NCBI GenBank assembly: GCA_013791955.1
Contig: VMSW01000007.1
Coordinates: forward strand, 806,001 to 870,000
Direction of reading: 5' to 3'
DNA length: 64,000 nt
DNA from: Propionicimonas sp.
GTDB taxonomy: Bacteria; Actinomycetota; Actinomycetes; Propionibacteriales; Propionibacteriaceae
Under the pieces are notes generated by a model. The model had not been told where the DNA came from, ran no database searches, and saw nothing but the letters and a program-made list of their open reading frames with translations. Positions within the stretch are counted from its first letter, which is position 1, and every line of letters begins with the position of its first letter. The position numbers were made by a program, and so were the translations under genes. Positions 55,068-64,000 of the stretch are shown in pieces.

Positions 55068-55232
55068 GTTGGGGGTCCTTCGGTTTGCGTTCAGCTCAAC
55101 AACAATCGTCGCCCCTCGGCGTGTCGCATTGCCAGCGAATCGGTGAAACCTCCAGGAATCGAGGGTCAAGTCGCACCCGCTGGTCGAGCGTTCGTCCGTC
55201 CGCCCAAGATGTGGGACGCCGAGGAGAGGTGT

Positions 55233-55262
55233 TTGACAAGGTGGGTGATCGGGGGGAACTCT
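55233..55262 (+). promoter_or_regulatory. Candidate ilv operon promoter
   Basis: A perfect TTGACA (55233-55238) is followed after 18 bases by AACTCT (55257-55262), a weak -10. The leader-peptide GTG begins 6 bases later, so the leader peptide itself would be translated without a 5' leader. Confidence 0.5.
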
Positions 55263-55268
55263 TGACGC

Positions 55269-55310
55269 GTGCGGAAGTTCATTCTCGTAGTAAGCAAGCG
55301 TGTCGGCTGA
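55269..55310 (+). CDS. ilvL: ilv operon leader peptide, 13 aa
   Basis: GTG-started frame encoding M-R-K-F-I-L-V-V-S-K-R-V-G then TGA. Residues 5-8 are Ile-Leu-Val-Val, with another Val at 12, so all three branched-chain amino acids are sampled in one short run. The reading frame is followed at once by two competing RNA structures and then ilvB. Actinobacterial ilvB genes are known to carry such leader peptides with an R-I-L-V..K-R-V-G style sequence. Its function is to stall the ribosome when charged Ile-, Leu- or Val-tRNA is scarce. Confidence 0.82.
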   Translation: MRKFILVVSKRVG

Positions 55311-55331
55311 GTTCACTCATCCCGACACGCT
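55297..55331 (+). promoter_or_regulatory. ilv attenuator upstream hairpin
   Basis: AGCGTGTCGG (55297-55306) pairs perfectly with CCGACACGCT (55322-55331). The 5' arm covers leader codons 10-13 and the 3' arm ends one base before the terminator stem, so ribosome position decides whether it forms. Confidence 0.7.
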
Positions 55332-55363
55332 CCCTCGTCTGCTCTAGCAGCGGGGGTTTTTTT
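55332..55363 (+). terminator. ilv attenuator (intrinsic terminator)
   Basis: CCCTC..CTGCT-ct-AGCAG.GGGGG forms an 10-bp stem with an internal mismatch, followed by seven T residues (55357-55363). It is 41 bases before the ilvB start and would stop transcription when amino acids are plentiful. Confidence 0.82.
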
Positions 55364-55404
55364 CTGCGTTCGTACGTCCAACCCAAGTCAGAAGTGAGGT
55401 AAAG

Positions 55405-57153
55405 ATGCCTGGGGAGTCACCACAACCGATGACCGGCGCACAGTCGCTGGTCAAGTCCCTGGAGCGGATGGGTGTTGAGGTTATCTTCGGCATCCCTGGC
55501 GGGTCGATCCTGCCGGCCTATGATCCGCTCTTCGACTCGAAGATCCGGCACATCCTGGTGCGTCATGAGCAGGGAGCCGGTCACGCCGCTGAAGGCTACG
55601 CCCAGGCCACCGGGCGGGTTGGAGTGTGCATTGCCACCTCCGGTCCGGGAGCCACCAACCTGGTGACCGCGATCGCCGACGCCTACATGGATTCGGTGCC
55701 GATGGTGGCCATCACCGGCCAGGTGGCCAGCAAAGCGATTGGTACTGACGCCTTCCAGGAAGCCGACATTCGGGGCATCACCTTCCCGATCACCAAGCAC
55801 AGCTTCCTGATCACCGATCCGGCCGAGATCCCGCATGCGATCGCGGCAGCGTTCCACCTGGCCAAGACCGGCCGCCCCGGTCCGGTGCTGGTCGACATTG
55901 CCAAGGACGCACTGGCGGGCCCCACTGAGTATGTCTGGCCTGAGGAGCTCGACCTGCCCGGCTACCGCCCGGTGAGTAAGCCCCATGGCAAACAGATCCG
56001 CGAAGCGGCCCGACTGATCGGCCAGGCCAAACGTCCGGTCATCTACCTCGGTGGCGGGGTCAACCGGGCGCGAGCCTGGGAGGCGCTGGCCGAGTTCGTC
56101 GAGATCACCAAGATGCCGGTTGTGACCACGCTGATGGCTCGCGGGGCTTTCCCCGACAGCCACCCGCTGAACTACGGCATGCCTGGAATGCATGGCACCG
56201 TGGCAGCCGTGGGCGCGATGCAGCGTTCGGATCTGCTGATTGCCCTTGGCGCCCGCTTCGATGACCGGGTCACCGGCAAGCTGGACACCTTCGCCCCCGA
56301 GGCCAAGATCATCCACGCCGACATCGATCCGGCCGAGATCTCCAAGAACCGGATGGCTGATGTGCCGATCGTTGGCGATCTTGGTGAAGTGTTGGCCGAG
56401 CTGAACGCCGCCTTGCGTGAGGAGGCCCATGGCGACATCGGTGATTGGGTGCGCTTCCTCGACGGTCTGCGTAAGCGCTACCTGCCCACCGAGTACCCGG
56501 CGATGGAAGACGGCCTGCTGAGTCCGGAGTACGTGATCAAGCGCCTGGGTGAACTGGTCGGCCCGGAGGCGACCTATGTTGCCGGCGTGGGCCAGCATCA
56601 GATGTGGGCCGCTCATCTGCTGCCGCACGAGCGTCCGGCCAGGTTCTTCAACTCCGGCGGTGCCGGCACGATGGGCTACTGCGTTCCGGCCGCGATGGGC
56701 GCCAAGGTTGGTCGCCCGGACGACGTGGTGTGGGGCATCGATGGTGACGGTTGTTTCCAGATGACCAACCAGGAGCTGGTCACCTGCTTCCTGGAGGGGA
56801 TCCCGATCAAGATTGCGGTGATGAACAACCGCAGCCTCGGCATGGTGCGCCAGTGGCAGACCCTCTTCTATGGGGAGCGCTACTCCAACACCAACCTGAA
56901 GTCGCACCTGGTGCCCGACTTCCCGAAACTGGCTGAGGCCATGGGCGCAGTTGGTTTGCGGGCCGAGACTGTTGAAGAAGTCGACGAGGTGATCGCCAAG
57001 GCGATGGAAATCAACGACCGGCCCGTGGTGGTCGAGTTCGTGGTGCACAAGGACGCCATGGTGTGGCCGATGGTTCCGGCAGGCACCAGCAATGATCAGA
57101 TCAAGATCGCTCGGGACCTGGCTCCCGATTGGAGCGGGGAGGAAGACCTGTGA
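55405..57153 (+). CDS. ilvB: Acetolactate synthase large subunit
   Basis: 582-aa ThDP- and FAD-dependent enzyme, first common step of Ile/Val/Leu synthesis. The ThDP glutamate is in [14 protein letters not shown]; the C-terminal ThDP motif is [20 protein letters not shown] fits the FAD region. ATG at 55405 follows GTGAGGTAAAG. It overlaps ilvN by 4 bp (GTGA). Confidence 0.96.
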   Translation: MPGESPQPMTGAQSLVKSLERMGVEVIFGIPGGSILPAYDPLFDSKIRHILVRHEQGAGHAAEGYAQATGRVGVCIATSGPGATNLVTAIADAYMDSVPMVAITGQVASKAIGTDAFQEADIRGITFPITKHSFLITDPAEIPHAIAAAFHLAKTGRPGPVLVDIAKDALAGPTEYVWPEELDLPGYRPVSKPHGKQIREAARLIGQAKRPVIYLGGGVNRARAWEALAEFVEITKMPVVTTLMARGAFPDSHPLNYGMPGMHGTVAAVGAMQRSDLLIALGARFDDRVTGKLDTFAPEAKIIHADIDPAEISKNRMADVPIVGDLGEVLAELNAALREEAHGDIGDWVRFLDGLRKRYLPTEYPAMEDGLLSPEYVIKRLGELVGPEATYVAGVGQHQMWAAHLLPHERPARFFNSGGAGTMGYCVPAAMGAKVGRPDDVVWGIDGDGCFQMTNQELVTCFLEGIPIKIAVMNNRSLGMVRQWQTLFYGERYSNTNLKSHLVPDFPKLAEAMGAVGLRAETVEEVDEVIAKAMEINDRPVVVEFVVHKDAMVWPMVPAGTSNDQIKIARDLAPDWSGEEDL

Positions 57154-57692
57154 ACACTCACACTCTGAGCGTGCTGGTGGAGAACAAGCCTGGTGTGCTC
57201 GCGCGGATCTCGGGCCTGTTCGCTCGCCGCGGTTACAACATCGAATCCCTGGCGGTCGGCCCGACCGAGAACGAGGAGTTCTCCCGGATCACCGTCCAGG
57301 TGGCGGTGAGCAGCCAACAGGTGCTGGAACAGATCATCAAGCAGCTGAACAAGCTGATTGAGGTGCTCAAGATCGTGGAACTTGACGAAGGTTCCTCGGT
57401 TCGTCGCGAGCTGATGCTGATCAAGGTGAAGGCCGACCCGGCCACCCGCAGCCAGATCATCGAAATTGTTCAGCTGTTCCGCGGCAAGACCGTGGACGTC
57501 CACAACGACGCGATGACCATCGAGGCCACCGGCTCGCCGGACAAACTGGCCGCGCTGCTGGAAATGCTCAACCCCTATGGTGTGCGCGAACTCGTGCAGT
57601 CGGGCCTGGTCGCGCTTGGTCGCGGTGGGCGTTCGCTGTCGGATCGTGCCAAGATCGAGAAGTCCCGTCCGGCCGCTGGCCCGGCCAACTGA
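57150..57692 (+). CDS. ilvN: Acetolactate synthase small (regulatory) subunit
   Basis: 180-aa protein with an N-terminal ACT domain ([22 protein letters not shown] split around the Gly) that binds valine for feedback inhibition, and a C-terminal domain of the ALS-SSU type. It activates IlvB. GTG 57150 overlaps the ilvB stop; the 7-codon extension to 57129 is inside ilvB. Confidence 0.95.
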   Translation: MNTHTLSVLVENKPGVLARISGLFARRGYNIESLAVGPTENEEFSRITVQVAVSSQQVLEQIIKQLNKLIEVLKIVELDEGSSVRRELMLIKVKADPATRSQIIEIVQLFRGKTVDVHNDAMTIEATGSPDKLAALLEMLNPYGVRELVQSGLVALGRGGRSLSDRAKIEKSRPAAGPAN

Positions 57693-57701
57693 AAGCACTG
57701 A

Positions 57702-58742
<1,041 letters not shown>

Positions 58743-58756
58743 GCACGTAGCTCCAT

Positions 58757-58791
58757 CACAGCGACCGCCGGGATTCCCGGCGGTCGCTGTG
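58757..58791 (+). terminator. ilvBNC terminator
   Basis: CACAGCGACCGCCGGG pairs perfectly with CCCGGCGGTCGCTGTG across a 3-base ATT loop, a 16-bp GC-rich stem. It starts 15 bases after ilvC. No T-run follows, as is common in actinobacteria. Confidence 0.88.
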
Positions 58792-58973
58792 CGTTTGCAC
58801 GGGCAGCGGTGATCTGATGGCGGGCGCTTTCCTCCACCGCTCCGTGCATCTCAGGAGTCGCCCCCGAAGTGAGCCGCCGCCCCCGATAATTCGGTCGCGA
58901 GTCCGCGTTTCGGGGGCGGCACGGCCCGGCGTGATTTGGGCTGGGGTTGCCGGGGTCTGGCAAGCTGACGGCC

Positions 58974-61394
58974 ATGACGATCGCCACCCAAGAGGTTCCT
59001 GGGCTGACCAGCGCCGAAGTTGCTGAGCGGGTAGCCCGCGGCCAGACCAATGACCTGCCGCCGCGCTCTGGGCGCACCACCTGGGACATTGTGAAAGCCA
59101 ATGTGTTCACCAGGATCAACTTCCTGCTGATGGTGCTGTTCGTGATCGTGCTGAGTACCGGCAGCATCGGCAACGCGTTGTTCGGATTCCTGATCATCAT
59201 CAACTCTGGAATCGGGGCGTTCCAGGAGCTCAAAGCCAAGCGAACCCTCGACAACCTGGCGGTGGTCGGTGAGGGCAAACCGCTGGTACGCCGTGACGGC
59301 GCGGTCGCCGAGTTGCCCCGCGAATCGATCGTCGTGGACGACATCATCGAGATCGGCCCTGGCGATCAGATCATCGTCGACGGCGAAATCGTGGAGGCCA
59401 GCTATCTGGAAGTGGACGAATCGCTGCTCACCGGCGAGTCCGACCCGCTGGAGAAGGCTCCTGGTGATCCGGTTATGTCGGGTAGCTTCGTGGTGGCTGG
59501 CGTCGGTGCCTTCCGCGCCACCCGGGTGGGTCATGAGTCCTATGCGGCCCAACTCGCCGCTGAGGCCAGCAAGTTTTCGTTGGTGAAATCAGAGCTACAG
59601 ACCGCCATCAACAAGATCCTGCGATTGGTCACCTGGCTGCTGATTCCGGTCGGGGTCGCCACAGTCTGGGTGCAGTGGACCCAGAACCCCGGGGAGACCT
59701 GGCAGCAGATCGTCCTGCGGATGTCGGGTGCCCTGGTGCCGATGGTGCCAGAGGGGCTGGTGCTGCTCACCTCGCTGGCCTTCGCGGTTGGCGTGATCCG
59801 GCTCGGGCAGATGAACGTCCTGGTGCAGGAACTGCCAGCGATTGAAGGCCTGGCCCGGGTGGATGTGGTGTGTGCCGATAAGACCGGCACGCTCACCGAA
59901 AACGGCTTGAAATACACCGATGCCAACCCGGTAGATGACACCGATGTTGACCAGGTGCGGGAGGTGGTGGCGCAGTTGTCCGCCGCGGACCCCCGTCCGA
60001 ATGCTTCGATCCAGGCCTTGGCGCATGCCCATGAGCCAACCCAAGCTGCCTGGTCGGTCAACGCGGTCGCGCCGTTCACCTCGGCCAAGAAATGGTCGGG
60101 CATGAGCTTCGCTGACCACGGCAACTGGGTGATTGGCGCCCCGGACGTGTTGGCCGCCCCCGGAAGCGATATCGCCAGCGAAGCCGATCGGATTGGTTCC
60201 TCGGGGCGCCGGGTGCTTTTACTGGCCGAAAGCGACCGGCCGGTAGATGCCACCGACGCCCCCGGGCAGGTGAGCCCACGGGCGCTGTTGGTGCTCGAGC
60301 AGAAGGTGCGCCCCGAAGCTGCCGGCACGCTGGCCTACTTCGCCGCCCAGGACGTAGCGGTCAAGGTGATCTCCGGTGACAATGCCAAATCAGTGGGGGC
60401 AGTGACCAGTTCGTTGGGGGTGACCGCCGGCGAGGTGATCGATGCTCGCTCGCTGCCCGAAGACCCAGAAGCCTTCGCCGACACGATCGAGACCGCCGGC
60501 GTATTCGGCCGGGTCACCCCGCAACAGAAGCGGCAGATGGTGGCCGCCCTGCAGTCTCGCGGCCACACCGTCGCCATGACCGGGGACGGTGTCAACGATG
60601 TGCTCGCGATCAAGGATTCAGACCTCGGCGTGGCGATGGGCTCTGGCGCACCAGCTACTCGTTCGGTGGCCCAGATCGTCCTGCTCGACGACGACTTCGC
60701 CACTCTGCCGCACGTGGTGGCCGAGGGTCGCCGGGTAATCGGCAACATCGAGCGGGTGGCCAACTTCTTCCTGACCAAGACGATGTACTCGATCGTGTTG
60801 GCACTATTAGTGGCGCTGTGGCAGTTGCCGTTCCCCTTCGTGCCGATGCACGTTTCGTTCATCGGGTGGTACACCATCGGCATTCCAGCGGCGATCCTGG
60901 CGCTGGCGCCCAACGCTGAGCGGGCCCGCACCGGGTTCCTGAAGCGGGTGCTGTCCTTCTCCATTCCAGCAGGGGTGGTCGTCGGGGTCACCGCGTTTGT
61001 GACCTATCTGTTGAATCTGCGTTTGGTCACCGACGATGCCGGAGCCACTCAGGCCAGTACGGCCACGGTGATCGCGGTGATGATTGCTGGGGGCTGGGTG
61101 ATGATCACCATCGCCCGCCCCTACCAGCTGTGGAAGATCGTGATGATCGTGGTGCTGCTGTTCGCGGCTTACCTGACGGTCTTTTGGCTGCCTGGGTGGT
61201 ACGCCGTAGGGGTGCAGGCTTGGCCGTGGTTGTCCGGGTTTAACCCACAACTCGATCCGACCAACGCCGCGATGAACACCACTGGAGCCTGGCTAGGGGC
61301 GAGCGCGGCAGTAATAGTCGAAGCCCTTTGGTGGTTCTCCGGACGGGTCACCGGCCTGCACCGGCGGGTGTTCGGCAGCCTGGGTGAGCGCTGA
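58974..61394 (+). CDS. ctpE: CtpE-like P-type cation ATPase
   Basis: 806-aa P-type ATPase. The phosphorylated Asp302 is in A-D-K-T-G-T-L-T-E-N-G, the actuator loop is L-L-T-G-E-S-D, and the hinge is M-T-G-D-G-V-N-D-V-L-A-I-K-D-S-D. M-V-P-E-G-L-V-L-L-T-S-L-A-F-A in helix 4 is characteristic of mycobacterial CtpE, linked to Ca2+ uptake; the ion here is inferred. At least eight membrane segments. ATG 58974 is used; 58947 is an alternative GTG-type start. It separates ilvC from leuB. Confidence 0.85.
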   Translation: MTIATQEVPGLTSAEVAERVARGQTNDLPPRSGRTTWDIVKANVFTRINFLLMVLFVIVLSTGSIGNALFGFLIIINSGIGAFQELKAKRTLDNLAVVGEGKPLVRRDGAVAELPRESIVVDDIIEIGPGDQIIVDGEIVEASYLEVDESLLTGESDPLEKAPGDPVMSGSFVVAGVGAFRATRVGHESYAAQLAAEASKFSLVKSELQTAINKILRLVTWLLIPVGVATVWVQWTQNPGETWQQIVLRMSGALVPMVPEGLVLLTSLAFAVGVIRLGQMNVLVQELPAIEGLARVDVVCADKTGTLTENGLKYTDANPVDDTDVDQVREVVAQLSAADPRPNASIQALAHAHEPTQAAWSVNAVAPFTSAKKWSGMSFADHGNWVIGAPDVLAAPGSDIASEADRIGSSGRRVLLLAESDRPVDATDAPGQVSPRALLVLEQKVRPEAAGTLAYFAAQDVAVKVISGDNAKSVGAVTSSLGVTAGEVIDARSLPEDPEAFADTIETAGVFGRVTPQQKRQMVAALQSRGHTVAMTGDGVNDVLAIKDSDLGVAMGSGAPATRSVAQIVLLDDDFATLPHVVAEGRRVIGNIERVANFFLTKTMYSIVLALLVALWQLPFPFVPMHVSFIGWYTIGIPAAILALAPNAERARTGFLKRVLSFSIPAGVVVGVTAFVTYLLNLRLVTDDAGATQASTATVIAVMIAGGWVMITIARPYQLWKIVMIVVLLFAAYLTVFWLPGWYAVGVQAWPWLSGFNPQLDPTNAAMNTTGAWLGASAAVIVEALWWFSGRVTGLHRRVFGSLGER

Positions 61395-61406
61395 GCGCTC
61401 ACCCAG
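61380..61406. terminator. Bidirectional terminator between ctpE and leuB, with a stop codon in its loop
   Basis: CTGGGTGAGCGC (61380-61391) and GCGCTCACCCAG (61395-61406) are perfect 12-bp complements. The three-base loop TGA is exactly the ctpE stop codon. It ends 7 bases before the leuB stop, so it can serve both convergent genes. Confidence 0.85.
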
Positions 61407-61413
61407 TCGGAGT

Positions 61414-62484
61414 TCAGGCCAGCCGGGCGGCGATCTCGTCGCCAACCACCGAGGTTGGCCGCTTGGTCGCACCGCGCTCGGCGATATCGGCATCCACCGC
61501 ATCCTCGATGCGCTTGGCGTCCTCACCTCGACCCAGGTGGTCCAGCAGCAGGGCCATGCTCAGGATGGTCGCGGTCGGATCAGCAATACCCTGACCGGCG
61601 ATGTCGGGGGCCGAGCCGTGCACCGGCTCAAACATGGACGGGAAGGCGCCACTCGGGTTGATGTTGGCCGAGGCCGCCAGCCCGATACCGCCGGTAACTG
61701 CGGCGGCGAGATCGGTGAGGATGTCGCCGAATAGGTTGTCGGTGACCATCACGTCGAAGCGCTGCGGATCTTGCACCAGGGCGATGGTGGCTGCGTCCAC
61801 ATGGAGATAGTCGGTGGTCACGTCCGGGTGCTCTTCAGCGACGGCGAGGAACAGTCGGTTCCACAGGCCGCCGGCGTTCACCAGCACGTTGTGCTTGTGC
61901 ACCATGGTGACCTTTTTATTGCGCTTCTCGGCTCGATCGAAGGCGTCCCGAATGACCCGCTCAACGCCGTGGGCGGTGTTGACGCTGAGCTCATTGGCGA
62001 TCTCGAACTCGGTGCCCTGACGAAACACGCCACCGTTGCCGCAGTACAACCCTTCGGTGCCCTCGCGGACCACGACGAAGTCGATCGGACCGCGGCTGGT
62101 GATTGAGTCGGCCAGAGGAGTGGGCACGCCGGGGTAGAGCTTGGACGGGCGCAGATTCACGTAGTGATCGAAGGCGAAGCGCAGCTTCAGCAGCAGGCCG
62201 CGCTCCAGCAGGCCCGAGGGGATTGCCGTGGAACCCGGTGCCGCACCAACCGCGCCGAGAATGATGGCATCTGCGGTGGCCAGCTGTTCGAGGTCGGCCT
62301 CGGGCAGCACCTCACCGGTGCGCTGCCAGCGCTCGGCGCCCAAATCATGGTGGACGAAATCGAAGGTGTCCTCGCCGACCACTCGGGTCAGCACCTTCAG
62401 GCCTTCGGCCACCACTTCGGGACCGATGCCGTCACCAGCGATGACGGAGATTACTGGCTTGGCCGTGGTTGTCTGTGCGCTCAC
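61414..62484 (-). CDS. leuB: 3-isopropylmalate dehydrogenase
   Basis: 356-aa NAD-dependent decarboxylating dehydrogenase of leucine synthesis. [12 protein letters not shown] opens the fold; L-R-P-S-K-L-Y-P-G and [11 protein letters not shown] are substrate elements; [11 protein letters not shown] holds the metal aspartates. The GTG at 62484 is chosen since a TAGCCT box lies 7 bases upstream; the open frame to 62799 is antisense to ilvE. leuA, leuC and leuD are not in the window. Confidence 0.94.
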   Translation of the reverse strand: MSAQTTTAKPVISVIAGDGIGPEVVAEGLKVLTRVVGEDTFDFVHHDLGAERWQRTGEVLPEADLEQLATADAIILGAVGAAPGSTAIPSGLLERGLLLKLRFAFDHYVNLRPSKLYPGVPTPLADSITSRGPIDFVVVREGTEGLYCGNGGVFRQGTEFEIANELSVNTAHGVERVIRDAFDRAEKRNKKVTMVHKHNVLVNAGGLWNRLFLAVAEEHPDVTTDYLHVDAATIALVQDPQRFDVMVTDNLFGDILTDLAAAVTGGIGLAASANINPSGAFPSMFEPVHGSAPDIAGQGIADPTATILSMALLLDHLGRGEDAKRIEDAVDADIAERGATKRPTSVVGDEIAARLA

Positions 62485-62491
62485 CCGCGCG

Positions 62492-62497
62492 AGGCTA
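62492..62497 (-). promoter_or_regulatory. Candidate leaderless -10 box for leuB
   Basis: On the minus strand TAGCCT stands 7 bases before the leuB GTG with no ribosome-binding site between. Confidence 0.5.
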
Positions 62498-62541
62498 CCT
62501 TGAGGCCCAACTCCTGGACGATTCCGTCTCAGAAGAAGCGC

Positions 62542-62547
62542 TACCAT
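62542..62547 (+). promoter_or_regulatory. Candidate leaderless -10 box for ilvE
   Basis: TACCAT is followed after 6 bases by the ilvE ATG. It is divergent from the leuB box 45 bases away. Confidence 0.5.
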
Positions 62548-62553
62548 TCGCGC

Positions 62554-63636
62554 ATGGCGCTGCGCTTCAACCTGACTGCTAACCCGACACCCCGCACTGA
62601 GGCGGAGGTGGCCGAGGTATTGGCCGACCCGGGTTTTGGGGTTCGGTTCACCGACCACATGGCCGTGGCCACCTGGACCAAGTCGGGTGGCTGGTCCGAT
62701 GACCAGGTGCGCCCCTATGGGCCATTCCAGATCGATCCGGCCGGTGCCGTGCTGCACTACGCCCAGGAGGTGTTCGAAGGGCTGAAGGCATATCGGCACG
62801 CCGATGGCTCAATCCATCTGTTCCGTCCCGAGGCCAACGCGCGTCGGCTGCAGACCTCGGCTGCGCGGATGATGCTGCCGGAGTTGGCTGTCGAGGACTT
62901 CATCACCGCAGTGGAGACATTGGTGCGAGCCGATCAGCGCTGGGTGCCGGATTTCGAAGGCGAGAAGAGCCTCTACCTGCGTCCGTTCATGTTCGCCGAT
63001 GAGGTGTTCTTGGGCGTGCGTGCGGCCGAGCGGGTCACTTTCGCCGTGATCGCCTCGCCTTCTGGTCCGTATTTTGCGGGCGGGGTGAAGCCGGTGGATA
63101 TCTGGGTTACCGACAGCTACGCCCGGGCCGGGGTCGGTGGCACCGGCGCGGCCAAGTGCGGCGGTAACTACGCGGCCTCGCTGATTGCCCAATATGAAGG
63201 CTACGAGCACGGTTGTTCCCAAGTGCTGTTCATCGAGGCCGCCGACAAGGATCGGGTCGAAGAACTGGGCGGGATGAACGTCTTCCTGGTGACCGCTGAG
63301 GGCAGGCTGGTTACGCCGGCGCTGACCGGCACCATCTTGGATGGCATCACCAGGTCCTCAATCCTCACCGTGGCCGCTGATCTTGGGCTGGCCCCCGAGG
63401 AACGCCAGGTGAGCCCTGATGAGTTGTTCGGGGGCATCGCCGATGGCCGCTTCGTCGAGGCGTTCTCCTGTGGCACCGCCGCCGTGGTCACGCCGATTGG
63501 CGCTTTCCGGTCGACGGCGGGGGAGTGGAAGCTGCCCGCAGGCAGCGAGCACACCTTGGCGATTCGCGATGCGATCCTCGACATTCAGTACGGACGGGTG
63601 CCCGATACCCGCGGCTGGATGCGGCGAGTGGTCTAG
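62554..63636 (+). CDS. ilvE: Branched-chain amino acid aminotransferase
   Basis: 360-aa fold-type IV PLP enzyme, last step of Ile, Leu and Val synthesis. PLP-binding Lys201 lies in [27 protein letters not shown] and L-Y-L-R-P-F-M-F-A are strongly conserved. ATG 62554 gives M-A-L-R-F-N-L-T and follows a -10 box. An imperfect hairpin at 63673-63699 (CCTG.CCG with CGG.CAGG) may mark its 3' end. Confidence 0.95.
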   Translation: MALRFNLTANPTPRTEAEVAEVLADPGFGVRFTDHMAVATWTKSGGWSDDQVRPYGPFQIDPAGAVLHYAQEVFEGLKAYRHADGSIHLFRPEANARRLQTSAARMMLPELAVEDFITAVETLVRADQRWVPDFEGEKSLYLRPFMFADEVFLGVRAAERVTFAVIASPSGPYFAGGVKPVDIWVTDSYARAGVGGTGAAKCGGNYAASLIAQYEGYEHGCSQVLFIEAADKDRVEELGGMNVFLVTAEGRLVTPALTGTILDGITRSSILTVAADLGLAPEERQVSPDELFGGIADGRFVEAFSCGTAAVVTPIGAFRSTAGEWKLPAGSEHTLAIRDAILDIQYGRVPDTRGWMRRVV

Positions 63637-63741
63637 GCGCTACTGCCTCCCCAGACGTCTCAGTCGCTGAAACCTGCCCGTAACCGCTGACCGGACAGGC
63701 AAACTCGTGCGAATACTGCCCCGACTACCTCAAGGCCGCCG

Positions 63742-64000
63742 ATGACCATGCTCCTGCCCGCGATGCCGGACATCTTCCATGTCTATGACACCACGCTGCG
63801 CGACGGCGCCCAGCAGGAGGGCCTGCAGCTGAACGTCAACGACAAGCTGAAGATCGCTCGCTACCTTGACGAACTGGGCGTGGGCTTCATCGAGGGTGGC
63901 TGGCCGGGCGCCAACCCCAACGACACGGCCTTCTTCGCTGCCGCGGCCGATGGCGTGCTCCAGTTGAAGAACGCCAAGCTCGTCGCGTTCGGGGCCACCC
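63742..64000 (+). CDS. cimA: Citramalate synthase-like protein, N-terminal part
   Basis: The first 86 residues of a DRE-TIM metallolyase; the gene runs off the window. [16 protein letters not shown] carries the catalytic R-D and metal aspartate, and the substrate loop reads [11 protein letters not shown]. The G-A-Q-Q-E-G wording and E-G-G-W-P-G fit the CimA-type 2-isopropylmalate/citramalate synthase branch rather than LeuA or homocitrate synthase. CimA makes citramalate from pyruvate and acetyl-CoA for isoleucine. Position after ilvE agrees. The N-terminal M-T-M-L-L-P-A-M-P start is provisional. Confidence 0.82.
   Translation, partial: MTMLLPAMPDIFHVYDTTLRDGAQQEGLQLNVNDKLKIARYLDELGVGFIEGGWPGANPNDTAFFAAAADGVLQLKNAKLVAFGAT

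Larger units (their letters stand above)
55068..55404 (+). other. ilvB upstream region with attenuator
   Basis: 337 bases between the divergent SpoIID gene and ilvB. The first ~160 bases carry only the SpoIID upstream region. From 55233 there is a TTGACA box, a 13-residue leader-peptide frame (55269-55310), a 10-bp hairpin (55297-55331) and an intrinsic terminator (55332-55363), followed by the ilvB ribosome-binding site. These parts are listed separately. Confidence 0.8.

Noticed and set aside
55068-55316. 83-residue extension of the SpoIID protein
   Set aside because: It would run antisense through the ilv leader and displace the signal peptide; ATG 55067 has a ribosome-binding site.
62485-62799. 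105-residue extension of LeuB
   Set aside because: It is antisense to ilvE and lacks family similarity; the GTG at 62484 has a -10 box and the canonical N-terminus.

Overview
The window is 64 kb of high-GC chromosome from an actinobacterium. It is most likely a member of the Propionibacteriales (Propionibacteriaceae-like); this is an inference from 16S wording, gene families and gene order, not a database match. Supporting signs are the coproporphyrin-dependent heme pathway with ChdC, a hemC-hemD fusion, many GTG/TTG starts, 4-bp start/stop overlaps, and synteny with the Mycobacterium tuberculosis segments tyrS to rluB (Rv1689-Rv1711) and pafBC-tatAC-helY. Almost all of the window is core metabolism and information processing. 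I see no prophage, insertion sequence, CRISPR array, tRNA or obvious genomic island.

Layout. 1-0.4 kb: the C-terminal end of an RCC1-repeat protein. 0.4-11.8 kb: a minus-strand heme operon, in transcription order hemA, hemE, a radical SAM/SPASM gene, cgoX (hemY), chdC (hemQ), cpfC (hemH), hemCD, then (after a plus-strand HAD gene inserted between them) hemB and hemL. 11.8-18.1 kb: the arginine operon argC-J-B-D-R-H, lacking argF and argG, driven by an apparently leaderless promoter covered by two ARG boxes. 18.1-20.3 kb: a GNAT gene, a small unknown gene and tyrS. 20.3-26.0 kb: one rRNA operon (two promoters, 16S, 23S, 5S, processing stems, terminator). 26.1-41.6 kb: a repeat-rich TPR protein, HAD phosphatase, complete BioYMN biotin transporter, tlyA, NAD kinase, recN, pyrG, Nudix, xerD, parA, scpA, scpB and rluB. 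41.6-50.7 kb: REP-like repeats, a tandem-FKBP lipoprotein, gluQ, pafB-pafC, tatA-tatC, a lipid kinase and helY. 50.6-55.1 kb: an XRE/cupin regulator, an SQR-like flavoprotein, hisF, a HIT protein and a SpoIID-domain exported protein. 55.2-64 kb: branched-chain amino acid genes (ilv attenuator with leader peptide, ilvB-N-C, leuB, ilvE, and the start of a citramalate synthase-like gene) interrupted by a CtpE-like P-type ATPase.

The genes form pathway modules. Heme genes run from glutamyl-tRNA to heme b through coproporphyrin, with one unexplained radical SAM enzyme. The arg operon carries its own repressor and its target sites. The ilv operon reads Ile, Leu and Val supply through leader-peptide translation. 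xerD, parA, scpA and scpB form a chromosome-segregation block. A recurring feature is a TANNNT -10 box only 6-9 nt before the start codon, which points to frequent leaderless mRNAs.

I did not find a clearly new multi-gene system. The best candidates for undescribed biology are the radical SAM protein inside the heme operon, the 11-copy Arg/Ser/Gly/Asp repeat protein directly downstream of the rRNA operon, the short conserved genes of unknown function (54, 63, 97 and 108 aa), and a shared palindromic promoter element before hisF and the FKBP gene.
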